This document shows positions 16,360-24,673 of a stretch of 35,238 nucleotides of DNA, piece by piece. The stretch is from Candidatus Nanoarchaeia archaeon (lineage in GTDB: Archaea > Nanobdellota > Nanobdellia > Woesearchaeales > JACPBV01). Location of the stretch: NCBI GenBank assembly GCA_028279655.1, contig JANQNH010000019.1:1-35238 (forward strand), given 5' to 3'. A model generated the notes under the pieces. It was given only the letters and a program-made list of their open reading frames with translations. It was not told where the DNA came from and made no database searches. Numbering within the stretch: position 1 is the first letter of the stretch; every line of letters starts with the position of its first letter. The position numbers were made by a program, and so were the translations under genes.

Positions 16360-16812
16360 TCAACACCTAACCTTCTCAACTCCTTCAAAACTAACAGAAC
16401 TTATCTTATGTCCATTCGATAGGAAATCCCTTATCTTTATGGGTGTTTTATTATAATCATAATAGTCAACATATTTTATCAGCTCAGAATCCAGCTTTGC
16501 AAAAACGAATCCCCTTCTTAGAAATTTAATAACAAGTATTGGCGGATTGTATTCATTTTCCTTGCAAAAATCCATTAGCCTTTGTAGCTGGATCCTTATC
16601 TTGCCATTAATCCTTAGGAAGCTGTTTTTTGTTGTTTTTAGCTCAATAAAGTAGGTGTCTTTAAAGAAGGTCAATATGCAGTCGCAAATGGAGGTCATTC
16701 TTCTTCCGCTTCCAGCAATTCGTTCACAATGCAATCCTACGCCAGAGTTTGTAATAAGGTTTGCCAATTCAATCTCATATCTTGTTAGTCTATTCAGCTT
16801 CAATCTTATCAC
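16360..16812 (-). CDS. Hjc-type Holliday junction resolvase
   Basis: Archaeal Holliday junction resolvase-like nuclease of about 150 aa, the usual size for Hjc. The PD-(D/E)XK core is visible: Glu13/Glu15 in the first helix, CERIAGSG (29-36), Asp44 in ICDCILTF and FIELKTTK with Glu57 and Lys59. It would resolve branched DNA in replication or recombination of the element. Its start overlaps the end of the ligase gene by about 20 bp. The frame opens with GTG inside GGTGAT, which is a good Shine-Dalgarno sequence; a TTG three codons on is an equally possible start, so the N-terminus is uncertain by a few residues. It ends the ligase operon. Confidence 0.85.
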   Translation of the reverse strand: MIRLKLNRLTRYEIELANLITNSGVGLHCERIAGSGRRMTSICDCILTFFKDTYFIELKTTKNSFLRINGKIRIQLQRLMDFCKENEYNPPILVIKFLRRGFVFAKLDSELIKYVDYYDYNKTPIKIRDFLSNGHKISSVSFEGVEKVRC

Positions 16813-17641
16813 CTAAGCTGTTAGGTTGTTTGAGGTCTTCCCTTATTCTGAATAATGTCGGAAATCTTAATGATTTGCCAACTTCATTTTTGCTATCCAT
16901 TATTCCATCGTGCCTCACTTCAATTATTTTACCGGATTCAATTATTTCTTTTGTTGCAATCTTCCCTATCATACCTTCCTTTACTTTCACATCGTAACTG
17001 TAATAGCCATCCTTTTTTTCATGGCCAAGCACAACCTCAACATCAAGGGTTTTAAGTGGCTTGAGTTTTCTCACAAATGAGCTTAGACCACTATAATATT
17101 GTGAGTATATTTCCCGATAGACAATCCCCTCAAAGCCTTTTTTTAATGATTCAATATAAAATGCCCTTAATTCAGATGGCTTGCAAGTAATTATTTGGGG
17201 AACTACCCTTATATTGTTGCTAATCTGGATCTTATCCAATAAGCTCCTTCTCGTATAATATGGCTCTTTTGTAAGGTCAGTATTATCCAGCATTAATGCA
17301 TCAAAGCCAAAGAATATGCAATTTCCAACACCAGACCTAAGCTTGCTCAATACCTTATTGAAGTTTATCCTTCCGTTATAGAAGCAAATGCCCTCTCCAT
17401 CCAAGATAAAGTTGTTTTTAGGAATTTGTTTTGCTGCTTTAGCAATTTCCTTAAATCTATGCGTGACATCAATTCCTTTTTTTGAAAAAACAGTCACACT
17501 ATCTTCATTCTTATGGATTTGAAGCCTTATTCCATCCAGTTTTGGCTGGCATGCTACTTCAACAGGTAAAAAATTAAACAGCTTTCCAACATTCTTTGTT
17601 TCCATCACTTCCTGGCATTTGTAATATTCTCCAATTTTCAT
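16790..17641 (-). CDS. Minimal ATP-dependent DNA ligase
   Basis: Polynucleotide ligase of 283 aa that seals nicks using ATP. Motif I is QPKLDGIRLQ with Lys34 as the adenylation site; motif III is ILDGEG (79-84), IIIa FFGFDAL (110-116), IV GFEGIVYR (169-176) and V VRKLKP (190-195). A small OB-fold domain follows. It lacks the large N-terminal DNA-binding domain of the replicative archaeal ligase (about 560 aa), as in plasmid and viral minimal ligases. The ATG at 17641 is chosen because GGAGGTGA lies just before it; the frame runs on to a TTG that is part of that site. It sits 30 bp after the winged-helix gene and overlaps Hjc. Confidence 0.9.
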   Translation of the reverse strand: MKIGEYYKCQEVMETKNVGKLFNFLPVEVACQPKLDGIRLQIHKNEDSVTVFSKKGIDVTHRFKEIAKAAKQIPKNNFILDGEGICFYNGRINFNKVLSKLRSGVGNCIFFGFDALMLDNTDLTKEPYYTRRSLLDKIQISNNIRVVPQIITCKPSELRAFYIESLKKGFEGIVYREIYSQYYSGLSSFVRKLKPLKTLDVEVVLGHEKKDGYYSYDVKVKEGMIGKIATKEIIESGKIIEVRHDGIMDSKNEVGKSLRFPTLFRIREDLKQPNSLGDKIEAE

Positions 17642-17671
17642 TTTTTTCACCTCCAAGGTTAGGAAAAAGCA

Positions 17672-19222
17672 CTATTGCTTTTTTTCCTCAACCCTCAATT
17701 CAAAACCATGATCTTTCATTACCTCAAGGACTGTTTTTCCATTCAGCAAAACATCCTCATGATTTTTATAAGCCTTGTATGCTTTGTTTCTCTCATAGAT
17801 ATCCTCAAAGATATGCTCTTCTGGAAAATTTATCCCTGTTTCCTCTATCATATTTCTCATTTTCTTTAAAGTAAGAATGATACCGGCTTGACCAGTAATG
17901 CAGTTATTGAACTGCCAAAGATTCTTGCCCCAGGCTTCCCCACAAATAAAAACAGGAGTTGAGTTCAGAAACTCAGGTATTCTTGTACCGTTCTTTGTCC
18001 TGCCCATTCTAATACAGCCAACAAAGCTTGAGAAATAACCAACACCATAAGATCTATTGAAATCCTTTTTTACAGAAATAACATAGGCTTTTCTGCTACC
18101 CATAATCTTGTCTCTGCTGAAAACAACAAAATCAAGGGGCTCCCTATTGAACTTCCAAACATCATTAGTCCAATGCATATACCCCTTCACTTCTTCCTTA
18201 TGGGCATCTCTACTTTCTTTATTCAACCAGCTAGGAGTTTTTTCTGGGAAATCATCTGTAGTTAGAACTTGCTCTCCTTTTGCTCTAAGATACTCTACAA
18301 AAGTGTAGATTGCTTTTTTCTCAAATAGGCTACCTAAACTGGTTATCTTCGCAATGTATTTTCTTCTCTCTTCAACATAAAATTCTATTTCCCTGCTTAC
18401 AGCTTTCTCCGGCATATCGGGATTGAAGAAATAGCTGTCATTGCCTACTGTTCTATAGCCAATCAAACCTACCTTATAAAAAGCCTTTTTCAGCCATTGA
18501 TCAATGTCATTTGAGCGAATGCCTGACCTCTGCCTTAATATCCATGAAGGATAGACCTCTGTAGTTAACCTTATGAGCATTGCGGCTTTTCTCACTTCAT
18601 CCGGCATCAATCTGTCTATGCCCGCCCATACTGCTTCCTTGTTTCTGCCATAGATTAAAGTCCCAATATTGGTTTTTCCTTTGATTCTATTGGGAAATCT
18701 AAAAGGGCTTATCGTGATGTGGCTTTCTTTGAAGAGCTTGTAGCATGTTTGATAAGCTGTGCTTTTTAGCTGCTGGTCAGGTTCCTCATATCCCAGCTTT
18801 TCAAGAATTTCTAAAGGCGTGTAGCCCATATCAGACTCTTTGATGAACTTGCAGACTTTTTGTTTTAGCGTGTCTGATTGGTTGAATTTATAGGGCTGCG
18901 TGCGTCTTTCTTTTGCCAATTCATCTATCCTTTGGCCTATCAAAGACTTATTTATTGCATATAAATAGGCTGGCCATCCATTCTTACACTTGATTTTTTT
19001 GGTGCTCTTAAATAATAATTTACGCTTAACCAGAACGTCTAATTGATAGTGAATATTTTTCTGGACTTTCTTGCCCATCTTCAACGCAATTTCAAGCCCA
19101 GTCATTGCCTTATTCTGATTTCTTAGCATATTGAATATTTCATAAGACATACAGCCTTCCTTGAAATACTCTACCCATGTCCAGTTATTCTCTCCACGTG
19201 GCATCTGTATTAACCTAAGCAT
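17672..19222 (-). CDS. Winged-helix protein with PD-(D/E)XK-like domain, candidate initiator
   Basis: Protein of 516 aa. Residues about 25-100 form a MarR/BlaI-like winged helix (ALKMGKKVQKNIHYQLDVLV), and a second winged-helix-like region covers about 115-175. Around 295-390 a restriction-endonuclease-like pattern appears: a helix with Glu301, then EPLDFVVFSR with Asp364, then AYVISVKKDF with Lys385. The acidic residue before V-K is a serine (Ser383), so activity is uncertain. It heads the operon with ligase and Hjc, has a leaderless promoter overlapped by a perfect inverted repeat, and belongs to the replication module. I infer a replication initiator or DNA-processing factor, possibly replacing a relaxase; no known family is recognised. 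Confidence 0.6.
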   Translation of the reverse strand: MLRLIQMPRGENNWTWVEYFKEGCMSYEIFNMLRNQNKAMTGLEIALKMGKKVQKNIHYQLDVLVKRKLLFKSTKKIKCKNGWPAYLYAINKSLIGQRIDELAKERRTQPYKFNQSDTLKQKVCKFIKESDMGYTPLEILEKLGYEEPDQQLKSTAYQTCYKLFKESHITISPFRFPNRIKGKTNIGTLIYGRNKEAVWAGIDRLMPDEVRKAAMLIRLTTEVYPSWILRQRSGIRSNDIDQWLKKAFYKVGLIGYRTVGNDSYFFNPDMPEKAVSREIEFYVEERRKYIAKITSLGSLFEKKAIYTFVEYLRAKGEQVLTTDDFPEKTPSWLNKESRDAHKEEVKGYMHWTNDVWKFNREPLDFVVFSRDKIMGSRKAYVISVKKDFNRSYGVGYFSSFVGCIRMGRTKNGTRIPEFLNSTPVFICGEAWGKNLWQFNNCITGQAGIILTLKKMRNMIEETGINFPEEHIFEDIYERNKAYKAYKNHEDVLLNGKTVLEVMKDHGFELRVEEKKQ

Positions 19223-19243
19223 ATTTTGGAGAAAAGAACAATA

Positions 19244-19268
19244 ACTTAAATATCCCTAATGGATATTT
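19244..19268 (-). promoter_or_regulatory. TATA box overlapped by inverted repeat operator candidate
   Basis: Minus-strand TATTTAAG (19245-19252) lies 22 nt from the ATG at 19222. AAATATCC (19248-19255) and GGATATTT (19261-19268) are a perfect 8-bp inverted repeat overlapping it, and a near copy GGATACTT follows at 19273-19280. This is a good candidate for autoregulation by the winged-helix protein it precedes. Confidence 0.55.
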
Positions 19269-19401
19269 TAGTGGATACTTCCATAGCCATTCTAGGGCAT
19301 AATTATCCACTTTATCGTCTTGAATCAATAAGAAATAGATTTTAAGTATAGTATGCCAACCAGCCCACGGAAATTAAAGGTCTAAACAGGAAATAGAAAT
19401 A

Positions 19402-19409
19402 TTTATATA
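19402..19409 (+). promoter_or_regulatory. TATA box of DUF5678/retropepsin pair
   Basis: TTTATATA with 24 nt to the ATG at 19434, consistent with leaderless transcription. Confidence 0.6.
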
Positions 19410-19433
19410 GAATATCTTATTATTAACTATATA

Positions 19434-19634
19434 ATGATAGATAGTTATGGAAATTATGAATGGTTCTTGAAAAAAGATTTCAGCGATTATTCTGGTAAGT
19501 GGCTCGCTATTATAGATAAAAAGGTAGTTGCAAGTGGAGAGGATGCAAATAAAGTTATTACTAAAGCTAGAGAGGAATATCCCCATAAAAGGCCGTTTAT
19601 TACCAAAGTGAGAGATAAGTTATCTATTCTTTAA
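19434..19634 (+). CDS. DUF5678 family protein
   Basis: Protein of 66 aa matching the DUF5678 pattern: YEWFLKKDFSDYSGKWLAIIDKKVVASGEDANKV, with the GKW(L/V)AI core followed by a second-half helix and KRPFITKV. The family is small and of unknown function, common in archaea and cyanobacteria and often beside a retropepsin-like gene, as here (5 bp to the next gene). Leaderless start supported by the TATA box at 19402. Confidence 0.75.
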   Translation: MIDSYGNYEWFLKKDFSDYSGKWLAIIDKKVVASGEDANKVITKAREEYPHKRPFITKVRDKLSIL

Positions 19635-19639
19635 TAATT

Positions 19640-20098
19640 ATGTCATTAGTTTACAGATTCAAAAAAGAAAAATTATTAGATGGAAAATATGCTGTTCGGC
19701 CTAGAATTCTTGTTGTTTTAAGTGGGAAAAACGCATCAATAGAGGTACCTGCATTGATTGATAGTGGTTGCGATACGACTGTTATTCCTAAGGGGATAGC
19801 AAAAGCAATAGGTCTGGATATGAAAGGAGAGAAAAACAAGCTTTACGCTTTTCATGAATCAAATGATGTTATTCAGAGTAAAGCAAGTATAACTTTTTTA
19901 GGAAAAGCCAACAGAGAATCAGTAAAATTGAACATTCCAGTCCTGATTGCATTGTCAAAAAAAGGATTTGAAGATGAGGAAGATATAACCTTAGGAATCA
20001 ATGGGATTTTTGATATATTTGATGTAACCTTTAAGAAAACAAGGAATAAGATTATCCTTAAGAAATCTAGCCAGATTAGTAACCTTTTGTTTCCTTAG
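19640..20098 (+). CDS. Retropepsin-like aspartic protease
   Basis: Protein of 152 aa with the retroviral-type aspartic protease signature ALIDSGCDTTVIP (Asp41-Ser-Gly). LGINGIFDIFDVTF near the C-terminus is typical of cellular single-domain retropepsins. One chain has one DSG motif, so the active form would be a dimer. Together with the adjacent DUF5678 gene it makes a small two-gene operon found in many genomes; the DUF5678 protein may be its substrate or partner, though that is inference. Confidence 0.8.
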   Translation: MSLVYRFKKEKLLDGKYAVRPRILVVLSGKNASIEVPALIDSGCDTTVIPKGIAKAIGLDMKGEKNKLYAFHESNDVIQSKASITFLGKANRESVKLNIPVLIALSKKGFEDEEDITLGINGIFDIFDVTFKKTRNKIILKKSSQISNLLFP

Positions 20099-20112
20099 GT
20101 AAAATCTAAAGC

Positions 20113-20120
20113 TTTAAATA
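20113..20120 (+). promoter_or_regulatory. TATA box of map
   Basis: TTTAAATA with 22 nt to the ATG at 20143, consistent with a leaderless mRNA. Confidence 0.6.
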
Positions 20121-20142
20121 AATCAATCTAATTCTTAGTCTT

Positions 20143-21021
20143 ATGGATTCGGAGATTGTTGAAAAATATAAGAAAGCAGGTAAGATTGCAGCTGAAGCTT
20201 TGGCCTTTGGAAAAGAGCTTATTGTTAAAGGCAGTTCTGTACTTTCTGTATGTGATAAGGTGGAAGAGAAGATAATCTCACTTGGAGGAGAGATAGCTTT
20301 TCCTGCTCAGATATCCATGGATTCTATTGCAGCCCATTATTGTCCTGAGGATGATGAACTGAAGTTTGGCGATCAATTGGTGTCTTTGGATGTTGGTGTG
20401 CATGTTGATGGTTATATTGGGGATAATGCATGTAGTGTTGATCTTGGTGGAGACAATTCAGATCTTGTGAAGGCTTCGAGAGAGGCTTTGAAGGCTGCTA
20501 TTGATACTGTTAAGGTGGGTGTTAAGTTAAGTTCAATCGGAAAGGCAATAGAGGATGCTATTACTGCTTTTGGTTTTAATCCTGTGAGGAATCTTTCAGG
20601 TCATGGCCTGGACAGCTATAATGTGCATTGTACTCCTACTATCCCTAACTTTGATACTAAGGAGGATGCTGTTTTGGAGAAAGGCGTAATCGCTATAGAG
20701 CCTTTTGCTACTAGTGGAACAGGCATGATACACGAGAAAGGAGAGCCATCTGTCTTCTCCTTGTTTGGTAAGAAATCAGTCAGGGTTGGATTTGTGAGGA
20801 ATATACAGAAGGAGATAGAGAGCTATAATGGTCTTCCATTCACAACCAGGTGGTTGGCTAAGAAGTTTTCTATGGGGCAGGTGAGGTATGCTCTAAATCA
20901 GTTCAAACAACTAGATATATTAAAAGAATATCCACCCCTAGTTGAGAAGACATATGGATTAGTGAGTCAGGCAGAACATTCTCTTCTGGTTGATGATAGT
21001 GTTGAGGTTTTGACTAGATAA
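20143..21021 (+). CDS. map: Methionine aminopeptidase, type II
   Basis: Removes the initiator methionine from nascent proteins in the cytoplasm. At 292 aa it is the usual archaeal length. Metal ligands are in place: Asp83 and Asp94 in LDVGVHVDGYIGDNA, His154 in SGHGLDSYNVH, Glu186 in IAIEPFA and Glu278 in SQAEHSLLV. The insert between 200 and 270 (winged-helix-like, FTTRWLAKKFSMGQVRYALNQF) defines type II enzymes. A leaderless promoter precedes it. It is a single gene, convergent with the basic protein gene downstream. Confidence 0.95.
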   Translation: MDSEIVEKYKKAGKIAAEALAFGKELIVKGSSVLSVCDKVEEKIISLGGEIAFPAQISMDSIAAHYCPEDDELKFGDQLVSLDVGVHVDGYIGDNACSVDLGGDNSDLVKASREALKAAIDTVKVGVKLSSIGKAIEDAITAFGFNPVRNLSGHGLDSYNVHCTPTIPNFDTKEDAVLEKGVIAIEPFATSGTGMIHEKGEPSVFSLFGKKSVRVGFVRNIQKEIESYNGLPFTTRWLAKKFSMGQVRYALNQFKQLDILKEYPPLVEKTYGLVSQAEHSLLVDDSVEVLTR

Positions 21022-21029
21022 GGTTAATA

Positions 21030-21629
21030 TTAACCTCGATGGTATAGAGAAGTTAAATAGGTGCCATATTCAATAATCTTCTGTCTAGATGCTTCAATTT
21101 GAGGTTGAAAAGTCACTCTTGTGTCTGCAAGATTATCATGCTCTTTTAAATGTTCTAGAACTGTGTGTCTAACCTGTTCTGCTTCTTTTTTTGCATGTTT
21201 CCACTTTTTAACACATGTATCGCTTAATGCTACAACAACACCCCCTTCATTTCTTATTAGATCAGTAGCATGTTTATCGAAATCTACCTGGACATTTCTT
21301 CCATATTCTACAAGTTTATTAATATAGTTTACTCTAGTTTCAAACTCCCCATCTTTAGTAGTCATGCACCTTAGGTATTCGTGTTCGAATTTTTCGGAAC
21401 CAGCAGTATCTGCTCCTCCATGTAGGTCATGCGTTACTGATAGTTGCAGGAGTTCAATAAGCTCCCCTCTATTTACTTTTTTGTTTGCTATTATTGTTTT
21501 TTCTAACTGACTATGATGTGGCAATTGCTTATAATTACGCAATGCTTTAAGGGCACCGTATGTTGTCTGTACACCTTTTCTGTACACTTTTCTTGGTGTT
21601 TTTTTTTCTTTTTCTTTCTTTTTCGCCAT
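21030..21629 (-). CDS. Unrecognised basic protein
   Basis: Protein of 199 aa starting with a lysine-rich tail (MAKKKEKEKKTPRKVYRKG) that could bind nucleic acid. The rest is helical and rich in His and charged residues; no domain is recognised and there is no signal peptide or membrane helix. The region VRHTVLEHLKEHDN and THDLHGGAD are its most distinctive stretches. It has its own leaderless promoter (minus-strand TTTATATA at 21653-21660, 23 nt from the ATG) and is convergent with map. Confidence 0.6.
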   Translation of the reverse strand: MAKKKEKEKKTPRKVYRKGVQTTYGALKALRNYKQLPHHSQLEKTIIANKKVNRGELIELLQLSVTHDLHGGADTAGSEKFEHEYLRCMTTKDGEFETRVNYINKLVEYGRNVQVDFDKHATDLIRNEGGVVVALSDTCVKKWKHAKKEAEQVRHTVLEHLKEHDNLADTRVTFQPQIEASRQKIIEYGTYLTSLYHRG

Positions 21630-21652
21630 TTTTTAATTACATTTATTAAGTT

Positions 21653-21660
21653 TATATAAA
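21653..21660 (-). promoter_or_regulatory. TATA box of the basic protein gene
   Basis: TTTATATA on the minus strand with 23 nt to the ATG at 21629. Confidence 0.55.
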
Positions 21661-21710
21661 CGTAGTATAGGAAAAACAGCGTTTTATATATAAACCTTAT
21701 GTTATTATCC

Positions 21711-21863
21711 TTACTCTAAAGTAGAAATATCTGCTAGTTCTTCTTTTCCTGACTCCATATCCTTAATCTTTACCTTATTTTCTTTTAGTTCATCTGGACC
21801 GATTATTATGACTTTCTTTGCATTTACCTTGTTGGCGTATTTGAACTGTTTTCCTAAGCTCGT
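21711..21863 (-). pseudogene. hisS: Orphan 3' end of a second hisS copy
   Basis: Read on the minus strand in the frame ending TAA at 21711, this stretch translates to about 50 residues including SLGKQFKYANK, KKVIIIGPDELKENK and KDMESGKEEL. It aligns with the anticodon-binding C-terminus of the intact HisRS at 23189 (KNLKYANS, LFIGEDELKRNK, KNMETGEENL), about 20 of 44 positions identical, but the two are clearly diverged. The frame is closed by a stop just upstream of this region, so it cannot be expressed as part of a synthetase. The homing endonuclease frame runs across it out of register. It looks like the original hisS tail, displaced by the inserted segment. Confidence 0.8.
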
Positions 21864-23055
21864 ATAAATTTTCTTTAGAAATCAACTTTTGTACATATAA
21901 TAGGTAAGCATATTCTTTTGGAAGATAATCAAAATAATTCTTATCTAGAACCTTACAAGTATGTAAGATTATCGATAAAGGTGGTCTATAAGTTCCATTC
22001 AACCAGCCCATAATTGTGGTTTTTGCTGCTTTGTAGCCTAAATTATCCATAAGATATTTAGGTAGATCCTTTCTTTCTAGCTTAAGATGGATTCTTAGTT
22101 TATTTAGTAAACCTTTAGAATTTCCAATTCTTATAGCATTTAGAATGCCCTTATTTTGGAAAATCTCTACTAATCTTCTTTTTCTTTCTGGATGAACCAA
22201 ATAAGGGTAAATAAAGAAAGCTAATTTTGAACAATCACCTGCTTTAAGAATATTAATCTTAGTGGTAGGCTTATCTAAGGTTATCCTAGATGTGAGATTG
22301 ATAGATTGGAATATTTTTTGTAGATCGTTCAACATACCGAAACTACTGCTTGTAATAAATATCCTTGGTACTTTATACTTTTTTCCTTGGTTTGATCTCC
22401 AATAATGGCTGAAACATCCGTCACCTTCGATATAACTCGCTAGAAAGGAGTATTTATGTTCTTGGCTCAAGTGAAATATTATATCTGGAATTTTTACTTT
22501 TCTGCATTTCTTACCAAAATCTAGGTTATATCTCCAACTTAGATAATTGCAAAAAGCAGCGTTTGATATTCTTAATTTCCATGCTTCTTTGTCTTTTTCT
22601 ATTCTTAGATTAGTTAAACCAAAATTCGTTTCTATCAATTTTTTGATGTTAACTAAACATTCTTTGTTATGTTGACTGATGCTTATCCTTCTGCCATCTT
22701 TCTCCATGTGACCTTCAGATAGGAACCAGCCTAAAAAATTACATTCAAAGATTGAGATTTCTTTATTAAACTTGAATATGTAACTAGACCTTTCAAATGA
22801 TAGAAATTCGTTATGTACTATTTCTTCAATTGACCTACCTATAGAATTTGAAAATCTAATAATTATGTTCAACGGAATTCCCCTTTTTCCACAAATCCAT
22901 CGGCTTATTTCTCTCTGAGAGATTTTATTTTCTGTAGAAAAGGATTCATAGCTTTTATCTTTAATTATGAATTCCCTTAATTCTTTTCTTAATTTTTCTG
23001 AAGCTTTAATGTATAATCTTGTTTCATTTTTCATGTTTAATTGGTTAAATTTCAT
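21790..23055 (-). CDS. LAGLIDADG homing endonuclease, free-standing
   Basis: Protein of 421 aa with two LAGLIDADG motifs: NFLGWFLSEGH (about 106-116, Glu114) and SFLASYIEGDGCF (about 203-215), the monomeric form of the family that cuts a long DNA site. A helix-turn-helix-like segment precedes them (ISQREISRWICGKRG, about 45-59) and another follows (YLMDNLGYKAAKTTIMGWLNG). The last 20-odd residues are out-of-frame translation of the orphan hisS tail, so the reading frame has run into target DNA. It lies directly downstream of the intact hisS gene on the same strand, 133 bp after its stop. No intein splice residues or in-frame host continuation exist, so it is free-standing. The likely target is the hisS 3' region (inference). 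Confidence 0.85.
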   Translation of the reverse strand: MKFNQLNMKNETRLYIKASEKLRKELREFIIKDKSYESFSTENKISQREISRWICGKRGIPLNIIIRFSNSIGRSIEEIVHNEFLSFERSSYIFKFNKEISIFECNFLGWFLSEGHMEKDGRRISISQHNKECLVNIKKLIETNFGLTNLRIEKDKEAWKLRISNAAFCNYLSWRYNLDFGKKCRKVKIPDIIFHLSQEHKYSFLASYIEGDGCFSHYWRSNQGKKYKVPRIFITSSSFGMLNDLQKIFQSINLTSRITLDKPTTKINILKAGDCSKLAFFIYPYLVHPERKRRLVEIFQNKGILNAIRIGNSKGLLNKLRIHLKLERKDLPKYLMDNLGYKAAKTTIMGWLNGTYRPPLSIILHTCKVLDKNYFDYLPKEYAYLLYVQKLISKENLYELRKTVQIRQQGKCKESHNNRSR

Positions 23056-23188
23056 TTCAAATCATCTAAAATAAAACTTAGTGAAAACTAGGTAATTGAT
23101 TTTATGTAGTATACTAAAATCATGATTTGATAGTTAAACACCCCCTTCTGATTTGGAACTATAGATAATTTAATCTTTGAAAAATAAA

Positions 23189-24673
23189 CTATGCCTTGTT
23201 AAGCTTTTTGAAATATCCAATAATCTCTTCTGTGCTAAATAGATTCTCTTCTCCGGTTTCCATATTCTTTAGTTTAGCTTTGTTTCGCTTTAATTCATCT
23301 TCACCAATAAACAAAACATAAGGAATTCCCAATGAGTTTGCGTATTTTAGATTTTTAGAAGGGCCTTTGCTTATTAGATCTATATCGACTTTAATTTCTG
23401 ATTCTCTTAATTTCTGAGCCATCTTTAAGCTTTCTTTTAAGGTTCCTATCGGAATGATAAAGATGGTCGAAACAGTTTTTTGTTTTGTTGGATTTTTCTC
23501 CAGATATGCATCAAAAATCCTGTCAAGGCCGAAACTTATTCCAACTGCAGGATAATCCCCCTTCCCTAGAAATTCTCCTATCATCCTGTCCCATCTTCCG
23601 CCTCCAGCCACAGACGATTTTATCTTAGATCCCTTAAGAATAGTCTCATAGACAGTTCCGGTATAATAACTAAGGCCTCTAGCCAAGGAAACGTCAAAGA
23701 TAAAGTCAACCTTAAGTACGTTTAGGTACTCAATCAATTGTTCTATCTCCTTTAGTCCTTCGTTTTCTGGCAATATTTCTTTTAGCTTTGCTAGTTTTTC
23801 CTCATTCTTTCCTTGGACTGTAATTATCTCAATCAATTCATTGATTGCATTTTCAGAAATTCCTTTTTGCTTCAGTTCATCAGTCACTGATTTGCTGCCG
23901 AATTTCTCTAACTTATCGATCGATAGTATTGTAGGAATTTTTTTATCATCGGGAATGCCAATCTTATCCATGATTCCATTCAGTATTTTCCTATTATTAA
24001 CCTTTATCAAAGGTTCAAACCCCATTTTTTTAAATGCCATATATGTTATGTTGATAATCTCAACATCAGCGGTCATCTCCTTGCAACCGACAATATCAAT
24101 GTCACATTGTTTAAATTGCCTATATCTTCCAAGACTTACCGGACCATCTCTAAAAACATCTCCGATTTGGTATCTTTTGAACGGCACCCGTATCTGAGGA
24201 TTCATACCGACAACTCTTGCCAGAGGTACAGTTAGGTCATATCTTAGTCCAAGATCCCTATTGCCTTGATCCCTGAGTTTGAATGACTCTTTGAGAATCT
24301 CGTCACCACCTGCATATTTTGAGGAGAGTACATCGAATCTTTCTATCACAGGGGTTTCTAATGGGGAGAAACCAAATAATTCGAATGTCCCTTTAAGGAT
24401 GGATATGATTCTGGCTCTTATAATCTGATTTTCCGGTAAAATATCTCTTGTTCCACGGGCTCTTTGTAGTTGGCCTTTTATCTCTTTGTCTATACGCTCT
24501 TTTGCTGCTTTCTCTTCTTTTACTACTATCTTTTCTTCTTTTCCTAAAACTAAGCGTCTTACAGAGTCTCTGACTGCTTCAGAGATAGAGCTATAGATAT
24601 CTTTATCTACTAGTTTCTGTATTTCGTCTATCAGGCCTTTTGTAAGGCGTATTTGAAGTGTTTCCATTACCAT
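23189..24673 (-). CDS. hisS: Histidyl-tRNA synthetase with N-terminal ribbon-helix-helix domain
   Basis: Charges tRNA-His with histidine. Class II synthetase motifs are present: RGTRDILP near the core start, RYDLTVPLAR, motif 2 YQIGDVFRDGPVSLGRYRQF, the histidine-specific ARGLSYYTGTVYE, motif 3 VGISFGLDR and a C-terminal anticodon-binding domain. At 494 aa it is longer than usual because residues about 3-45 form a CopG-type ribbon-helix-helix (LQIRLTKGLIDEIQKLVDKD, then SSISEAVRDSVRRLVLG), joined by a charged linker. A DNA-binding domain on a synthetase suggests autoregulation, and repeats suited to such a protein lie in its promoter. The ATG at 24673 fits a leaderless start 24 nt after TTTAAATA. 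Its 3' end may have been replaced by the endonuclease element. Confidence 0.9.
   Translation of the reverse strand: MVMETLQIRLTKGLIDEIQKLVDKDIYSSISEAVRDSVRRLVLGKEEKIVVKEEKAAKERIDKEIKGQLQRARGTRDILPENQIIRARIISILKGTFELFGFSPLETPVIERFDVLSSKYAGGDEILKESFKLRDQGNRDLGLRYDLTVPLARVVGMNPQIRVPFKRYQIGDVFRDGPVSLGRYRQFKQCDIDIVGCKEMTADVEIINITYMAFKKMGFEPLIKVNNRKILNGIMDKIGIPDDKKIPTILSIDKLEKFGSKSVTDELKQKGISENAINELIEIITVQGKNEEKLAKLKEILPENEGLKEIEQLIEYLNVLKVDFIFDVSLARGLSYYTGTVYETILKGSKIKSSVAGGGRWDRMIGEFLGKGDYPAVGISFGLDRIFDAYLEKNPTKQKTVSTIFIIPIGTLKESLKMAQKLRESEIKVDIDLISKGPSKNLKYANSLGIPYVLFIGEDELKRNKAKLKNMETGEENLFSTEEIIGYFKKLNKA

Noticed and set aside
21790-23055. Endonuclease as an intein or intron-encoded gene within hisS
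   Set aside because: HisRS at 23189-24673 is complete with its own stop codon, the endonuclease has its own ATG, and the frames of the endonuclease and orphan tail differ, so no in-frame splicing product is possible. An RNA intron is not excluded but not needed.
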